Shown piece by piece: positions 21,380 through 29,235 of a stretch of DNA of 33,777 bases. The notes beneath the pieces were generated by a model. That model searched no databases. It was not told the origin of the DNA and saw only the letters and a list, made by a program, of their open reading frames with translations. Position numbers and translations under genes: made by a program. This DNA comes from a virus. The stretch's first letter is position 1. Every line of letters begins with the position of its first letter. The stretch spans positions 1-33,777 of IMG/VR virus record IMGVR_UViG_3300032224_001760. The stretch is one strand, 5' to 3'.

Positions 21380-22006
21380 ATGTTAAATAAAAAATCCTTA
21401 GATCTCATTCTTGAGTTTGAAGTTGGTGGTGGCGAAAACTATTATAATAAATTTTTAAAAAGTCCAGCATGGCCAGGAGAGCAGAGTGGAGTAACAATTG
21501 GTGTTGGTTACGACTTGGGATATGTAAATAAAACAGAATTCACAAATGATTGGAAAGAATTACCTCAAAAAGATTTTGATAAATTATATAAAGTAGTTGG
21601 AATGAAAGGAATAGCAGCAAAAGATCTTATTAGAGGATTAAAAGATATTTCTATTCCTTGGGATCTTGCTCTTAAAGTATTTAACAATAAAACAGTAACT
21701 AAATTTTATAACTTAACACAACAAACTTTTCCTAATTTTGATAATCTTCCAGAAGATGCAAAAGGTGGATTAGTTAGTCTTGTATTTAATCGAGGCAATA
21801 GCCTCGAAGGTGATCGTCGCCGCGAAATGAAATTAATAAGAGATGGTATGAAATTAGTATCCTCTTATGATCAAAAAGCATTAACCTTTATAGCTAATCA
21901 AATAAGAAGTATGAAAAGAATATGGGCTGGAGGAAGTATTGAAAAAGGTATGAACAGAAGACGAGATGCTGAAGCTAAATTAATAGAACAATCATTTGTA
22001 GTGTAA
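21380..22006 (+). CDS. Endolysin of the T4-lysozyme/pesticin-like fold (208 aa)
   Basis: The N-terminus has L-I-L-E-F-E-V-G-G (candidate catalytic Glu12 or Glu14) and S-G-V-T-I-G-V-G-Y-D (Thr39, Asp45), the Glu-Thr-Asp order used by pesticin-type muramidases. The later part has L-V-S-L-V-F-N-R-G-N, typical of the lysozyme helical lobe, and A-G-G-S-I-E-K-G-M-N-R-R-R-D-A-E-A. It should cut peptidoglycan glycan strands at lysis. There is no signal peptide, so it depends on a holin; a holin-like gene heads the cluster. The stop codon lies inside the next late-type motif. Confidence 0.8.
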   Translation: MLNKKSLDLILEFEVGGGENYYNKFLKSPAWPGEQSGVTIGVGYDLGYVNKTEFTNDWKELPQKDFDKLYKVVGMKGIAAKDLIRGLKDISIPWDLALKVFNNKTVTKFYNLTQQTFPNFDNLPEDAKGGLVSLVFNRGNSLEGDRRREMKLIRDGMKLVSSYDQKALTFIANQIRSMKRIWAGGSIEKGMNRRRDAEAKLIEQSFVV

Positions 22007-22009
22007 TAT
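22001..22009 (+). promoter_or_regulatory. Late-type motif GTGTAATAT over a stop codon
   Basis: Exact motif, 14 bases before ATG 22015, containing the TAA stop of the endolysin gene. No Shine-Dalgarno. Confidence 0.6.
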
Positions 22010-22014
22010 ATTTG

Positions 22015-23346
22015 ATGGCCTTCAAAATAAGCAAAACACCAAATTGGTATAAAAAGCTTTTGTCAAAAGACATTGACTCAGCTATTGCTGGTTTAACCGC
22101 AAACGACTCAACAAAGCTTATTTTTAGCACAATGAGCCCAAATGGAAATTGTTGCGCTGGAGATAGTTCAACTGATCCAGTAAATCCAGTTTTTATAAGA
22201 AGCACAACATGCTGGGCTAAAAATATAGATACTTCTCCAATTTCAGTTTGGAATAATGGAGGTGGATATTCAGCACCTTTAAATGCTGGTGGATATGGCG
22301 GAGCAGGAACTTTAATTAGCCCAAGGCATATTTTATTAGCTAATCATTTTTATATAAAGAGTGGTAAAAAATTAATTTTTGTTGCTATGGATAATACTTG
22401 TTACATAAGAACCCTATCGAATTCTTTGCAAGTAGGTAGTTCAGATATTCGAATTGGACTATTAGATTCAGATTTACCAGCAAATGTAAGTTTTTGTAAA
22501 ATAGGAAGTCAAACTTTATGTAATCAACCCACATTTGACAATAAATTTCCAACGCTATCTAGTAATCTCTCTAAAAAAGCTATTATTGAAGAAGGGTATG
22601 TTGGAGGTAATAGCATATTACTATTTGGCGCATCTTCTGATTCTCAAAGAGTAAATTTTTTTGAAACATCTGGGGGTGGAACTTCTGGAAATCCAATATG
22701 TTTTGTTTATGAAAATAAACTTATTATAATAGGATATAGATATACTTCTATTGGTGGTCCAAGTTTTATTGCTCCTTATACGAACGCAATCAATGCAGTA
22801 ATGACTTCTCTTGGAGGCGGATATCAACTTAGTATTTTTGATTTAAATGCTAATTCACCTCAGAATAAATGTTTAATTAAAAAAAATAGCACTGGTGGAG
22901 GAAAATTAAAAATTACTTCTTTGCAAGGTCCTAATCAGTTTATTGCTAGATCAGAACAACCTATAGGATTTGATGTGCTTGGAGTAACAGAGGCTAATAC
23001 AGATTTTTATACTGCTTCTGATATTAATTCTCAGCAATGTGCAAATACATTTATTATAAAAGCTTCATCATCTAGTAGTTATTCTAGTAGTTCTTCTAGT
23101 CCAGGACCTAGCTTATTAGTTCCAGGATCATCTTATCTTGACTCATACTATGAAAGAATTTATAATAGTGCTCAAGAGAATTTTGGATATTTAAGTTACT
23201 CTAATGGATTATGGACAATGCAAGTTGGAAATTATTATTTTACAGCAGTTGGCACAAGATTTAAAATACCTTTAAATTATACTCAAGGAGTTTCTATTGT
23301 GCCAAATCTATTAGCGGATCAGTGTGAGCCTCCTGCACCAGCTTAA
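22015..23346 (+). CDS. Trypsin-like serine protease with Ser-rich linker and C-terminal domain (443 aa)
   Basis: The start is ATG 22015, by motif spacing; a TTG lies one codon earlier. The chymotrypsin-fold triad is visible: G-A-G-T-L-I-S-P-R-H-I-L-L-A-N-H (His111), S-S-D-I-R-I-G-L-L (Asp144) and S-G-G-G-T-S-G-N-P (Ser224). The residues around His are atypical (A-N-H in place of A-A-H), but all three catalytic residues are present. Near residue 345 a Ser/Tyr-rich linker leads to a ~90-residue C-terminal domain. There is no signal peptide. It may be a virion-borne protease that processes fibres or host surface proteins. Followed by a small lipoprotein and a lectin-like protein. Confidence 0.75.
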   Translation: MAFKISKTPNWYKKLLSKDIDSAIAGLTANDSTKLIFSTMSPNGNCCAGDSSTDPVNPVFIRSTTCWAKNIDTSPISVWNNGGGYSAPLNAGGYGGAGTLISPRHILLANHFYIKSGKKLIFVAMDNTCYIRTLSNSLQVGSSDIRIGLLDSDLPANVSFCKIGSQTLCNQPTFDNKFPTLSSNLSKKAIIEEGYVGGNSILLFGASSDSQRVNFFETSGGGTSGNPICFVYENKLIIIGYRYTSIGGPSFIAPYTNAINAVMTSLGGGYQLSIFDLNANSPQNKCLIKKNSTGGGKLKITSLQGPNQFIARSEQPIGFDVLGVTEANTDFYTASDINSQQCANTFIIKASSSSSYSSSSSSPGPSLLVPGSSYLDSYYERIYNSAQENFGYLSYSNGLWTMQVGNYYFTAVGTRFKIPLNYTQGVSIVPNLLADQCEPPAPA

Positions 23347-23350
23347 CTTT

Positions 23351-23506
23351 ATGAAAAAGCTATTATTGATATTGCCGCTATTTTTATTAATATCTTGTTC
23401 TGAACAAAATTTAGATAGTAGAGAATTACCTACAAAATATCCAGAAACTCCAACTATGGGTTCTGCTGATGATGTCACTAAAGAATTATATGGTAATAAA
23501 AAATGA
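23351..23506 (+). CDS. Small lipoprotein (51 aa)
   Basis: MKKLLLILPLFLLISC is a lipoprotein signal with lipobox L-I-S-C and Ser at +2, leaving a mature part of about 36 residues with several prolines. The size and Pro content are like an Rz1-type outer spanin, but no overlapping inner-membrane partner is seen here. ATG 23351 is chosen because an upstream ATG in the same frame would only prepend a non-signal stretch. Overlaps the next gene by ATGA. Confidence 0.65.
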   Translation: MKKLLLILPLFLLISCSEQNLDSRELPTKYPETPTMGSADDVTKELYGNKK

Positions 23507-24546
23507 GTTTTATACAAATAGCTTTAACTGGAAATGGATATTTAACAATACCAAAAGATACAAATTCAAATGGTAGTATTGGTTTTTCAATTGATTTAGA
23601 TGCTTTAAATTATATTAAAAGAGCAGGAATTATAGATTCAGAAAATAGAACTAATATTAATAATTTTATAGTTGGATTAAAAGATCTTAATCTTTGGAAT
23701 AATACTATTAATATTTATTTATTAAATTCTGGATATAATTCAAACACTAGCATAGTTTATGATTTGAAAAATAAAAACTATGATGGAAAAATAATAAATT
23801 ATAATCAGTCAGAATGGACTCTTAGTGGTTTGCATTTAAAAAGCGGTTATGCAGGTCCTAATCCTGGTTTGTCGAGTGGAAAAAGTATAATAGCACATCC
23901 TAAATTGCCTGTTTTAAGTGGAAATTGTACGTTTGTTATGTTAGGTAAAACTTTAGTAAATGGTGAAGGTTACGGAATGGGAGAATGGTGGCAACAATGT
24001 GATCGCGCTGGAAGTGATAGAAGCATTTGGTTTTGTCCAGACGCTTACTATGCTTCATCAGAAATGCAATTTGGAGGTAATTATTATGAATCAAATCTTG
24101 AAAATAGTCTACCAAACTATCCATTTTATTGGGCAAGTTATGGAAAAAGTGTAGTATATAGTGACACAAGATTAAGTACTGGTCAACAGTACAATATAAT
24201 ATCTTATAGCAATCCATATTCTCCAAGCGCAATTCCAAATTCTGGAACAGGTTGTATAACAGTTTATAAAGATGGTAAATTTATAGCTCAAACTGTAAGT
24301 GGAGCAGTCACCTTACCAAGGTTCTGCGAATATATACCATCATTTCCATGTGAAATATATAGCGGTATGATAGGTGGATATCTTGATCTTTACGCAACAA
24401 ATTATACTAATAGCGTAGGCGTAAAAAACGATGGTTTTTATACCATTGCAGCCTCTTTTTCTAAGGTATTAAATTCTGGAGAACATATAACTTTACATAA
24501 ATTAATTAAAAGCACAATATCAAAGAATATTGATATAGTTCTATAA
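23503..24546 (+). CDS. Probable structural lectin-like protein (347 aa)
   Basis: A beta-rich, Gly/Asn/Ser/Tyr-rich protein without signal peptide. Segments such as NCTFVMLGKTLVNGEGYG, TGCITVYKDGKFIAQTVSG and NDGFYTIAASFSKVLNSGEHITL follow the strand pattern of concanavalin/LamG-like jelly-roll domains, common in phage adhesins. It is coupled to the small lipoprotein by ATGA and sits in the protease cluster. It is probably a virion surface protein binding sugar. The family match is from pattern only. Confidence 0.55.
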   Translation: MSFIQIALTGNGYLTIPKDTNSNGSIGFSIDLDALNYIKRAGIIDSENRTNINNFIVGLKDLNLWNNTINIYLLNSGYNSNTSIVYDLKNKNYDGKIINYNQSEWTLSGLHLKSGYAGPNPGLSSGKSIIAHPKLPVLSGNCTFVMLGKTLVNGEGYGMGEWWQQCDRAGSDRSIWFCPDAYYASSEMQFGGNYYESNLENSLPNYPFYWASYGKSVVYSDTRLSTGQQYNIISYSNPYSPSAIPNSGTGCITVYKDGKFIAQTVSGAVTLPRFCEYIPSFPCEIYSGMIGGYLDLYATNYTNSVGVKNDGFYTIAASFSKVLNSGEHITLHKLIKSTISKNIDIVL

Positions 24547-24571
24547 AATTAATACAAAAACTATCCTTTAA

Positions 24572-24580
24572 GTGTATATT
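24572..24580 (+). promoter_or_regulatory. Late-type motif variant GTGTATATT
   Basis: Eighteen bases before ATG 24590, in the gap that begins the capsid operon. The frame could start at the GTG inside this motif, which I reject. Confidence 0.45.
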
Positions 24581-24589
24581 ATATATAGA

Positions 24590-25099
24590 ATGAATTATAA
24601 TTCTGAACAATATGGCTTTGAGCAAATTAAAGCCAAAAAAACATACAAACCAAAAGGTCGCAAAAAGAAAAGTTCAGAAAAATCATTAGATTTCTCTAAA
24701 AAAATAATCGCAGCTTTAGAAGATAAACTTAATCTTCATAATAAAGATAATAGTAAACAACTCAATTTAGTTGATCTAAAAAAAGCTTACAAAAATGGAT
24801 TCAATGGAAACCAAGATTTAAATAAAGAAACATTAGCTCACGTAAATATGACGCTAAGAATTTCCAGAGGTAAAATTAGTGATATTATTAGTAATTTTAA
24901 ATCTAGTTCTTTTGAAATAGTTGGTTCACAATTCGTTGTTAAAGGTGATCTAATTCCTAATGAAAATGATTACCAACAAGCAGAACAAGATATAATCTCT
25001 TATGGTTTAGAAGATTTTGATTTCAAGAGCCAAGAAGAATTATATCTTGAAGACGAAGAAGATCGTGTAATCTATGGATTCGACATAGACAAAATATAA
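24590..25099 (+). CDS. Hypothetical protein at the head of the capsid operon (169 aa)
   Basis: 169 residues from ATG 24590. The N-terminal 40 residues are strongly basic (KAKKTYKPKGRKKKSSEK), the middle is helical, and the C-terminus is acidic (EELYLEDEEDR). No known motif. It is followed 2 bases later by the prohead protease/scaffold gene, so a head-assembly role such as a core or DNA-binding head component is likely from position. Confidence 0.65.
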   Translation: MNYNSEQYGFEQIKAKKTYKPKGRKKKSSEKSLDFSKKIIAALEDKLNLHNKDNSKQLNLVDLKKAYKNGFNGNQDLNKETLAHVNMTLRISRGKISDIISNFKSSSFEIVGSQFVVKGDLIPNENDYQQAEQDIISYGLEDFDFKSQEELYLEDEEDRVIYGFDIDKI

Positions 25100-25101
25100 T
25101 T

Positions 25102-26676
25102 ATGAAAAATAAAACAAAATTCTTAACCACATTTTCTAATATTAAAATTAGACCAGTTGTTAGTGAAGAGAAAGATAAATATCTTTCAGTAGCTTCACTC
25201 GAAAAATTAAAGAAATTCTTGCCTGATATTAACACAGAAGATAACATTGATCTTCTTCCTGTTGCTTTTGATGCTTGTGTTGTAAATAGAGTTAATAAAA
25301 ATGGTGATGTTATTGATGGCGAAACTGCCGCTAAGATTACTAAAAATTTCGTTAATAAGCCAATTAATGTAGAACACAATAGAAATCAAGTTATTGGTTG
25401 TATATTATCTGCTAGCTTTAGTAAATTTGGAAGTAATGAGAGTTTGTCTTCTGAAGAAGTAGCAAACATGAAACAACCATTTAATATTACTCTTGGTGGT
25501 GTTATCTGGAAAGTTGTTAATAAAGAATTAGCAGACCAAATTGAAGAGAGTAACGATCCTACTAGTAATAATTATATGAGTATAAGTGCTAGTTGGGAGC
25601 TTGGATTTAATGAATATAATATAGTAGTTCTTGATGAAAACGAGAAAAACATAGAAAATGGTAAGTTTATAACTGACGAAAAAGAGATAGAAAAGATGGA
25701 AAGCTCATTAAGAAGCTTTGGTGGAAGTGGCAAAATTTCAAGTAATAAGTACGTTTATAGACAAGTCTTGGGTAAAGTTGTCCCATTAGGTGTGGGATTA
25801 ACATTAAATCCTGCAGCTGATGTGCAAGGAGTAGCTGTTCAAACAGAAGAAAAAGCTCTAGATATTCAAGAGAATAAATCTTCTATTGAAATGCTTAATG
25901 AAAATAATATTTCCCAAGAAGCTGATTTAAATGTAAAATTAGAGAGGATATATATGAAAATAACAAAAATTGAAGAAATTACAGATTCTTTGCTTAGTCA
26001 AGTAACAGCTAGTTCTGTTGTTGATTTTATTGCAGAGGAAATTAAAAAAATTAGCGATCAATTCGTAACAGAAAAAGCTGAAAAAGATAATGCTGTTAAA
26101 GCTGCAACTGAAAAATACGAAGCTGCATTTGCTGAACAAGAAGTTCTTAAAAAGCAACTAGCTGAAGTTAATGAAAAACTATCTGCTATTCAAGCTGAAC
26201 AAGAAGCTAAAGCTAAACAAGAAGCATTCACCCTCAGAATGGCTGCTCTTGATGAAGAGTTTGAATTGAGCGATGAAGATCGCCAAGTTCTAGCTGCAGA
26301 TATTAAAGATTTAAACGAAGAAGCCTTTTCTGCTTATAAAACCAAAATGTCTGTTCTCATGAAAGAGAAAAACAAAGCTGCTAAAAAAGCTGCTCAAGAA
26401 AAAATGTCTAAACAAGATATCAAAAAAGATTTAGAAGAAGATGTTAAAGACAAAGGAGTTGATGAAAATAAAGAAGATAAAACTGGTAAAATGGTAAAAG
26501 CTTCTGTAGAATCAACTTCAGAAATTTCTACAACCCAGGAGGTTGTCGAACAAGCTGTTGATAATGGATCAAAAGCTTCCACAGAAATACCAAATTCAGC
26601 CCCTGCTGCAGAGCCAACCGTACAAGAAAAGTACGCTAAAGCTTTTAGCTTGGATGGATTTGAATTCAGAAAATAA
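25102..26676 (+). CDS. Prohead protease fused to scaffold domain (524 aa)
   Basis: Residues 1-250 look like a capsid maturation protease of the herpesvirus/HK97/T4 gp21 type: V-N-K-P-I-N-V-E-H-N (candidate His92), then I-G-C-I-L-S-A-S-F, and Y-M-S-I-S-A-S-W-E-L-G-F (candidate Ser160 or Ser162). From about 285 to 480 the protein is a long, charged, Ala/Glu/Lys-rich coiled coil as in scaffolds. An in-frame ATG at codon 285 has its own ribosome site (see 25954). The last residues (K-A-F-S-L-D-G-F-E-F-R-K) may bind the capsid. Protease and scaffold in one gene recalls lambda C/Nu3. Confidence 0.75.
   Translation: MKNKTKFLTTFSNIKIRPVVSEEKDKYLSVASLEKLKKFLPDINTEDNIDLLPVAFDACVVNRVNKNGDVIDGETAAKITKNFVNKPINVEHNRNQVIGCILSASFSKFGSNESLSSEEVANMKQPFNITLGGVIWKVVNKELADQIEESNDPTSNNYMSISASWELGFNEYNIVVLDENEKNIENGKFITDEKEIEKMESSLRSFGGSGKISSNKYVYRQVLGKVVPLGVGLTLNPAADVQGVAVQTEEKALDIQENKSSIEMLNENNISQEADLNVKLERIYMKITKIEEITDSLLSQVTASSVVDFIAEEIKKISDQFVTEKAEKDNAVKAATEKYEAAFAEQEVLKKQLAEVNEKLSAIQAEQEAKAKQEAFTLRMAALDEEFELSDEDRQVLAADIKDLNEEAFSAYKTKMSVLMKEKNKAAKKAAQEKMSKQDIKKDLEEDVKDKGVDENKEDKTGKMVKASVESTSEISTTQEVVEQAVDNGSKASTEIPNSAPAAEPTVQEKYAKAFSLDGFEFRK
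25954..26676 (+). CDS. Likely separate scaffold from an internal start (240 aa)
   Basis: ATG 25954 is codon 285 of the protease-scaffold gene and has AGAGAGG about 7 bases ahead, a better ribosome site than most genes here. The short product would be only the coiled-coil scaffold, starting M-K-I-T-K-I-E-E-I. Making the scaffold in excess over the protease from a nested start is a known phage strategy (lambda Nu3). Support is the site and the domain border. Not proven. Confidence 0.5.
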   Translation: MKITKIEEITDSLLSQVTASSVVDFIAEEIKKISDQFVTEKAEKDNAVKAATEKYEAAFAEQEVLKKQLAEVNEKLSAIQAEQEAKAKQEAFTLRMAALDEEFELSDEDRQVLAADIKDLNEEAFSAYKTKMSVLMKEKNKAAKKAAQEKMSKQDIKKDLEEDVKDKGVDENKEDKTGKMVKASVESTSEISTTQEVVEQAVDNGSKASTEIPNSAPAAEPTVQEKYAKAFSLDGFEFRK

Positions 26677-26693
26677 AATAAGGAGAAAAATAT

Positions 26694-27242
26694 ATGGCAC
26701 GTAATTTAAGACCATTAACACAATACGACGAGAGGGAAGTTATCAATTTCTTCGCTTATAGCGGAGATAGTACTCTTGTTCGTAAAGGCACTGCGGTTAA
26801 AATCCAAGGTGCTGGCTTCCAAGCCGATTCAACAAATCCAGTAGAAATGCTAGGTGGACCTGGCGCTTCTTACACAAATGTAGTATCACAACGTTATGGC
26901 GCAGTACCAAAAGTAGCTGCTGCTGTTTCTGGTGATAAAGTCATTGGATTCACACTCATGGATATTCGTGAAACTGACGAAAATGGTGAGAAATTAGTTT
27001 ACAATCCTCGCAAAGCTGCTGAGATGGGCGTAGTTATCAGCGGACAAGCAGTTCCAGTTCTAACTCGTGGAATAGTTCTTTATAGTGGACTAACCGCTGG
27101 TTCAGCTGGTGACAATGTTTACCTACATTCTGGTACCGCAGGTGATTTGACAACTACAAATCATGGTGGAAACACAAAAGTAGGAAAGCTTCTTGGTGAT
27201 CGTGACGCTAATGGCGTTGCTCTCCTCAAGATCGAACTCTAA
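26694..27242 (+). CDS. Probable capsid decoration/head protein (182 aa)
   Basis: It lies between scaffold and major capsid gene, with a strong AAGGAG 9-10 bases before the ATG. The product is Gly- and Ala-rich and beta-type (segments Y-S-G-D-S-T-L-V-R-K-G-T, G-Q-A-V-P-V-L-T-R-G-I-V, G-T-A-G-D-L-T-T-T-N). Late-strand patterns resemble DUF2190-type or head-stabilising proteins, which sit on capsid surfaces. Codons such as CGT, CTC and AAC are more frequent than in neighbours, as in the MCP gene, pointing to high expression. Confidence 0.65.
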   Translation: MARNLRPLTQYDEREVINFFAYSGDSTLVRKGTAVKIQGAGFQADSTNPVEMLGGPGASYTNVVSQRYGAVPKVAAAVSGDKVIGFTLMDIRETDENGEKLVYNPRKAAEMGVVISGQAVPVLTRGIVLYSGLTAGSAGDNVYLHSGTAGDLTTTNHGGNTKVGKLLGDRDANGVALLKIEL

Positions 27243-27265
27243 TTTCAATAAAGGAGAAATTTAAC

Positions 27266-28381
27266 ATGAAATTAAAATTAAAAAATACCCCAGAACAAGT
27301 TGAGCTAATCAAAGCTATGGGTAGCAGAGATGCTAACGTAGCCAGAGAAGCCAGCCAAGCATTTGCAGCATTTATTGGCCCAGTCGTTAGCAAAGTTCTA
27401 ATGCAAGCTGGTACTGCTAGTGCAGTTTACAGTGATCTTCCTTATGACGAAGATGATAATCCCTCTATTCCTCTCGACCTATGGGTTGGTGAAGGTGAAG
27501 GATATACAACTGTATGGAGCCAAAACGTAGCAGGTGGTCTTCCAACTTCTAACGTTGAAGGTTTCAGTGAATTGAAAGTTGCAACCTATCGTTTGGATAG
27601 TGCAGTTTCAATGCTAAAAAGATATGTTCGCCGTGGCCGTCTTGATGTTGTTAGCAAAGCCGTAGAGCGCATGACCAACGAAGTTCTCGTAAAACAAGAA
27701 CGTAACGCTTGGGCAGTAGTTCTAAGAGCACTAGCAGAAGCTCGTTCTTCTTCTATCACTGCTCCAACTGGTGTTCCAACTAACGCTCACATCACAAGAA
27801 TCACTGGTAACGCATTAACTCTTGGTGGCTTGAATAATTTAATCACCCTCGTAAAGAGAATTAATAGCTCTTATGCTGGTGGTTCAACTGATAGTTCTTA
27901 TGGTCTAACCGATCTATTCGTAAGTCCAGAGATCAAAGGTGATATCCGTGCATTTGCTTACAATCAAGTAACAAATCAAACCACAGATCTTCCAGCTGGT
28001 GTTCGTGAAGAAATCTTCCGTAACGCTGGTATTCAAGAGATCTATGGAATTGCTATTCATGATATGAATGAATTTGGTGTTGGAAGAAAATACAATACCC
28101 TATTCAATAGCTTCTATGGTGGTACTGAAGGTGGTGCAACAGATTTCGAACAAGCCGCTACTACAGACGGTGACGAAATTCTAGTTGGTCTTGATCTAAC
28201 TAAAGATGCATTTGTTCGTCCAGTTGCTCGCAATAGCGAAACTGGTGGAACATTCACTGCTCTTCCAGACGATCAATTCGTAACTCGCGCTGACAAAGTT
28301 GGATTCTATGGATCCCTCGAAGAAGGCCGCGTATGTCTCGATGGTCGTGCAGTTGCAGGATTAATCGTAGCCAACGACTAA
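27266..28381 (+). CDS. Major capsid protein (371 aa)
   Basis: It follows the protease/scaffold and decoration genes, has AAAGGAG before its ATG and a strong terminator after its stop, and uses high-expression codons (CGT, AAC, ATC). Length is right for an HK97-fold capsid protein. A helical N-terminal arm (1-45) is followed by a mixed domain with P-L-D-L-W-V-G-E-G-E-G-Y-T-T-V, a spine-helix-like segment (about 105-155, with V-V-S-K-A-V-E-R-M-T-N-E-V) and A-domain-like strands (D-L-F-V-S-P-E-I). The exact fold is inferred from context and pattern. Confidence 0.85.
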   Translation: MKLKLKNTPEQVELIKAMGSRDANVAREASQAFAAFIGPVVSKVLMQAGTASAVYSDLPYDEDDNPSIPLDLWVGEGEGYTTVWSQNVAGGLPTSNVEGFSELKVATYRLDSAVSMLKRYVRRGRLDVVSKAVERMTNEVLVKQERNAWAVVLRALAEARSSSITAPTGVPTNAHITRITGNALTLGGLNNLITLVKRINSSYAGGSTDSSYGLTDLFVSPEIKGDIRAFAYNQVTNQTTDLPAGVREEIFRNAGIQEIYGIAIHDMNEFGVGRKYNTLFNSFYGGTEGGATDFEQAATTDGDEILVGLDLTKDAFVRPVARNSETGGTFTALPDDQFVTRADKVGFYGSLEEGRVCLDGRAVAGLIVAND

Positions 28382-28407
28382 TATTTAAATATTAGAAAAT
28401 TGAAAAG

Positions 28408-28435
28408 CCCAAGGGTTCATCCCCTTGGGTTTTTC
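28408..28435 (+). terminator. Intrinsic terminator after the major capsid gene
   Basis: CCCAAGGG (28408-28415) and CCCTTGGG (28422-28429) form a perfect 8-bp GC-rich stem around TTCATC, followed by TTTTTCTTTTTT. The A-run before the stem makes it work to some extent on the other strand too. It ends the capsid operon. Confidence 0.92.
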
Positions 28436-28443
28436 TTTTTTAT

Positions 28444-28472
28444 TAGACATCTTATATTTATTACTATATAAT
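28444..28472 (+). promoter_or_regulatory. Sigma70-like promoter TAGACA-N17-TATAAT
   Basis: TAGACA (28444-28449) and a perfect TATAAT (28467-28472) lie 17 bases apart, directly after the terminator. An AAGGAG ribosome site follows before ATG 28490. Unlike most genes here, this one looks host-polymerase driven and has a leader. Confidence 0.6.
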
Positions 28473-28489
28473 AATACAAGGAGAATATT

Positions 28490-28843
28490 ATGCCACGTAA
28501 ATCAAATAAACAAGCTAAAGGTCAACTAGATAACTTAAATCAAACTCACGGAAAAGTAGAAAAGCCTCTTACTTTAAATCAAGTTTGGGGAGATGATGGT
28601 AAGAGTAAATATGGCACTCTTGATGTTGAAAAATATTCTGATTATTTAAATGATCTAAATAAAAGTGATCTTCAAGCCCATGCAGTAAAGATTGGTCTTG
28701 TTCCAATTGATGATAGAAATTCTCTTGTAACAAGATTAAAAAAAGAATTTAATAAATATGCTTCTCAATATTCTGCAAGATCACTTCCAACGAAAAAAGA
28801 TATTTCTAAAGCTGCAAGAGATATTCTTTCAGAAGGTCGCTAA
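28490..28843 (+). CDS. Small basic protein with SAP/LEM-like helix pair (117 aa)
   Basis: 117 residues, Lys-rich and disordered at first, then Y-L-N-D-L-N-K-S-D-L-Q-A-H-A-V-K-I-G-L-V-P with N-S-L-V-T-R-L-K-K-E-F, the two-helix pattern of SAP/LEM-type DNA- or protein-binding domains (about residues 50-92). It has a clear AAGGAG site and its own sigma70-like promoter, and sits between capsid and adhesion genes. A head-completion or DNA-binding role is possible. The domain call is tentative. Confidence 0.6.
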   Translation: MPRKSNKQAKGQLDNLNQTHGKVEKPLTLNQVWGDDGKSKYGTLDVEKYSDYLNDLNKSDLQAHAVKIGLVPIDDRNSLVTRLKKEFNKYASQYSARSLPTKKDISKAARDILSEGR

Positions 28844-28869
28844 TTTTATTTCGATAAAATAATTGTTCC

Positions 28870-28878
28870 GTGTAATAT
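28870..28878 (+). promoter_or_regulatory. Late-type motif GTGTAATAT
   Basis: Exact motif 14 bases before ATG 28884. An in-frame TTG at 28863 lies upstream of the motif and is not used as the start. Confidence 0.6.
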
Positions 28879-28883
28879 TTTAC

Positions 28884-29231
28884 ATGGCAACATCTTATAA
28901 TATTACTGGGTATCAAGGCGACTACATTCAATTAACATTAAATTTAAAAGACAGTGACGGAACAGCAATTAATCTAAGCGGTTATGGTGTGCGTGGTCAA
29001 GTTCGCGCTAGCTATGGATCTACAGGAGTTTTATTAGATTTAAATCCAACTATATCTGGAAATGGTTTAAGTGGTATAGTTTCAATTAATATTAATTCAT
29101 ATATTTCAGCAGATCTTCCAGTTAGTGATCATATTTATGATATTGAAAGATATCCATCTGGTATATTAACAGGAAATAGTATAAAATTAATGCGAGGAAA
29201 ATTTTCGATTTTGCCAGAAGTAACGAGATAG
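28884..29231 (+). CDS. Small baseplate/fibre-base protein, BppU-like Ig domain (115 aa)
   Basis: 115 residues of beta type: [19 protein letters not shown], then [13 protein letters not shown] and a closing [15 protein letters not shown]. This is the pattern of the N-terminal Ig-like domain of BppU-type baseplate proteins found alone in many large phages just before fibre genes. It probably links the fibre at 29236 to the baseplate. Its stop is 4 bases before that gene. Confidence 0.7.
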   Translation: MATSYNITGYQGDYIQLTLNLKDSDGTAINLSGYGVRGQVRASYGSTGVLLDLNPTISGNGLSGIVSININSYISADLPVSDHIYDIERYPSGILTGNSIKLMRGKFSILPEVTR

Positions 29232-29235
29232 TTTT

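Noticed and set aside
23936-24238. Minus-strand frame inside the lectin-like gene
   Set aside because: Shadow frame with no start signal, contradicted by the coding pattern and ATGA coupling of the plus-strand gene.
24572-24590. GTG start for the 24590 gene
   Set aside because: The GTG is part of the late-type motif itself; ATG 24590 has the usual spacing.
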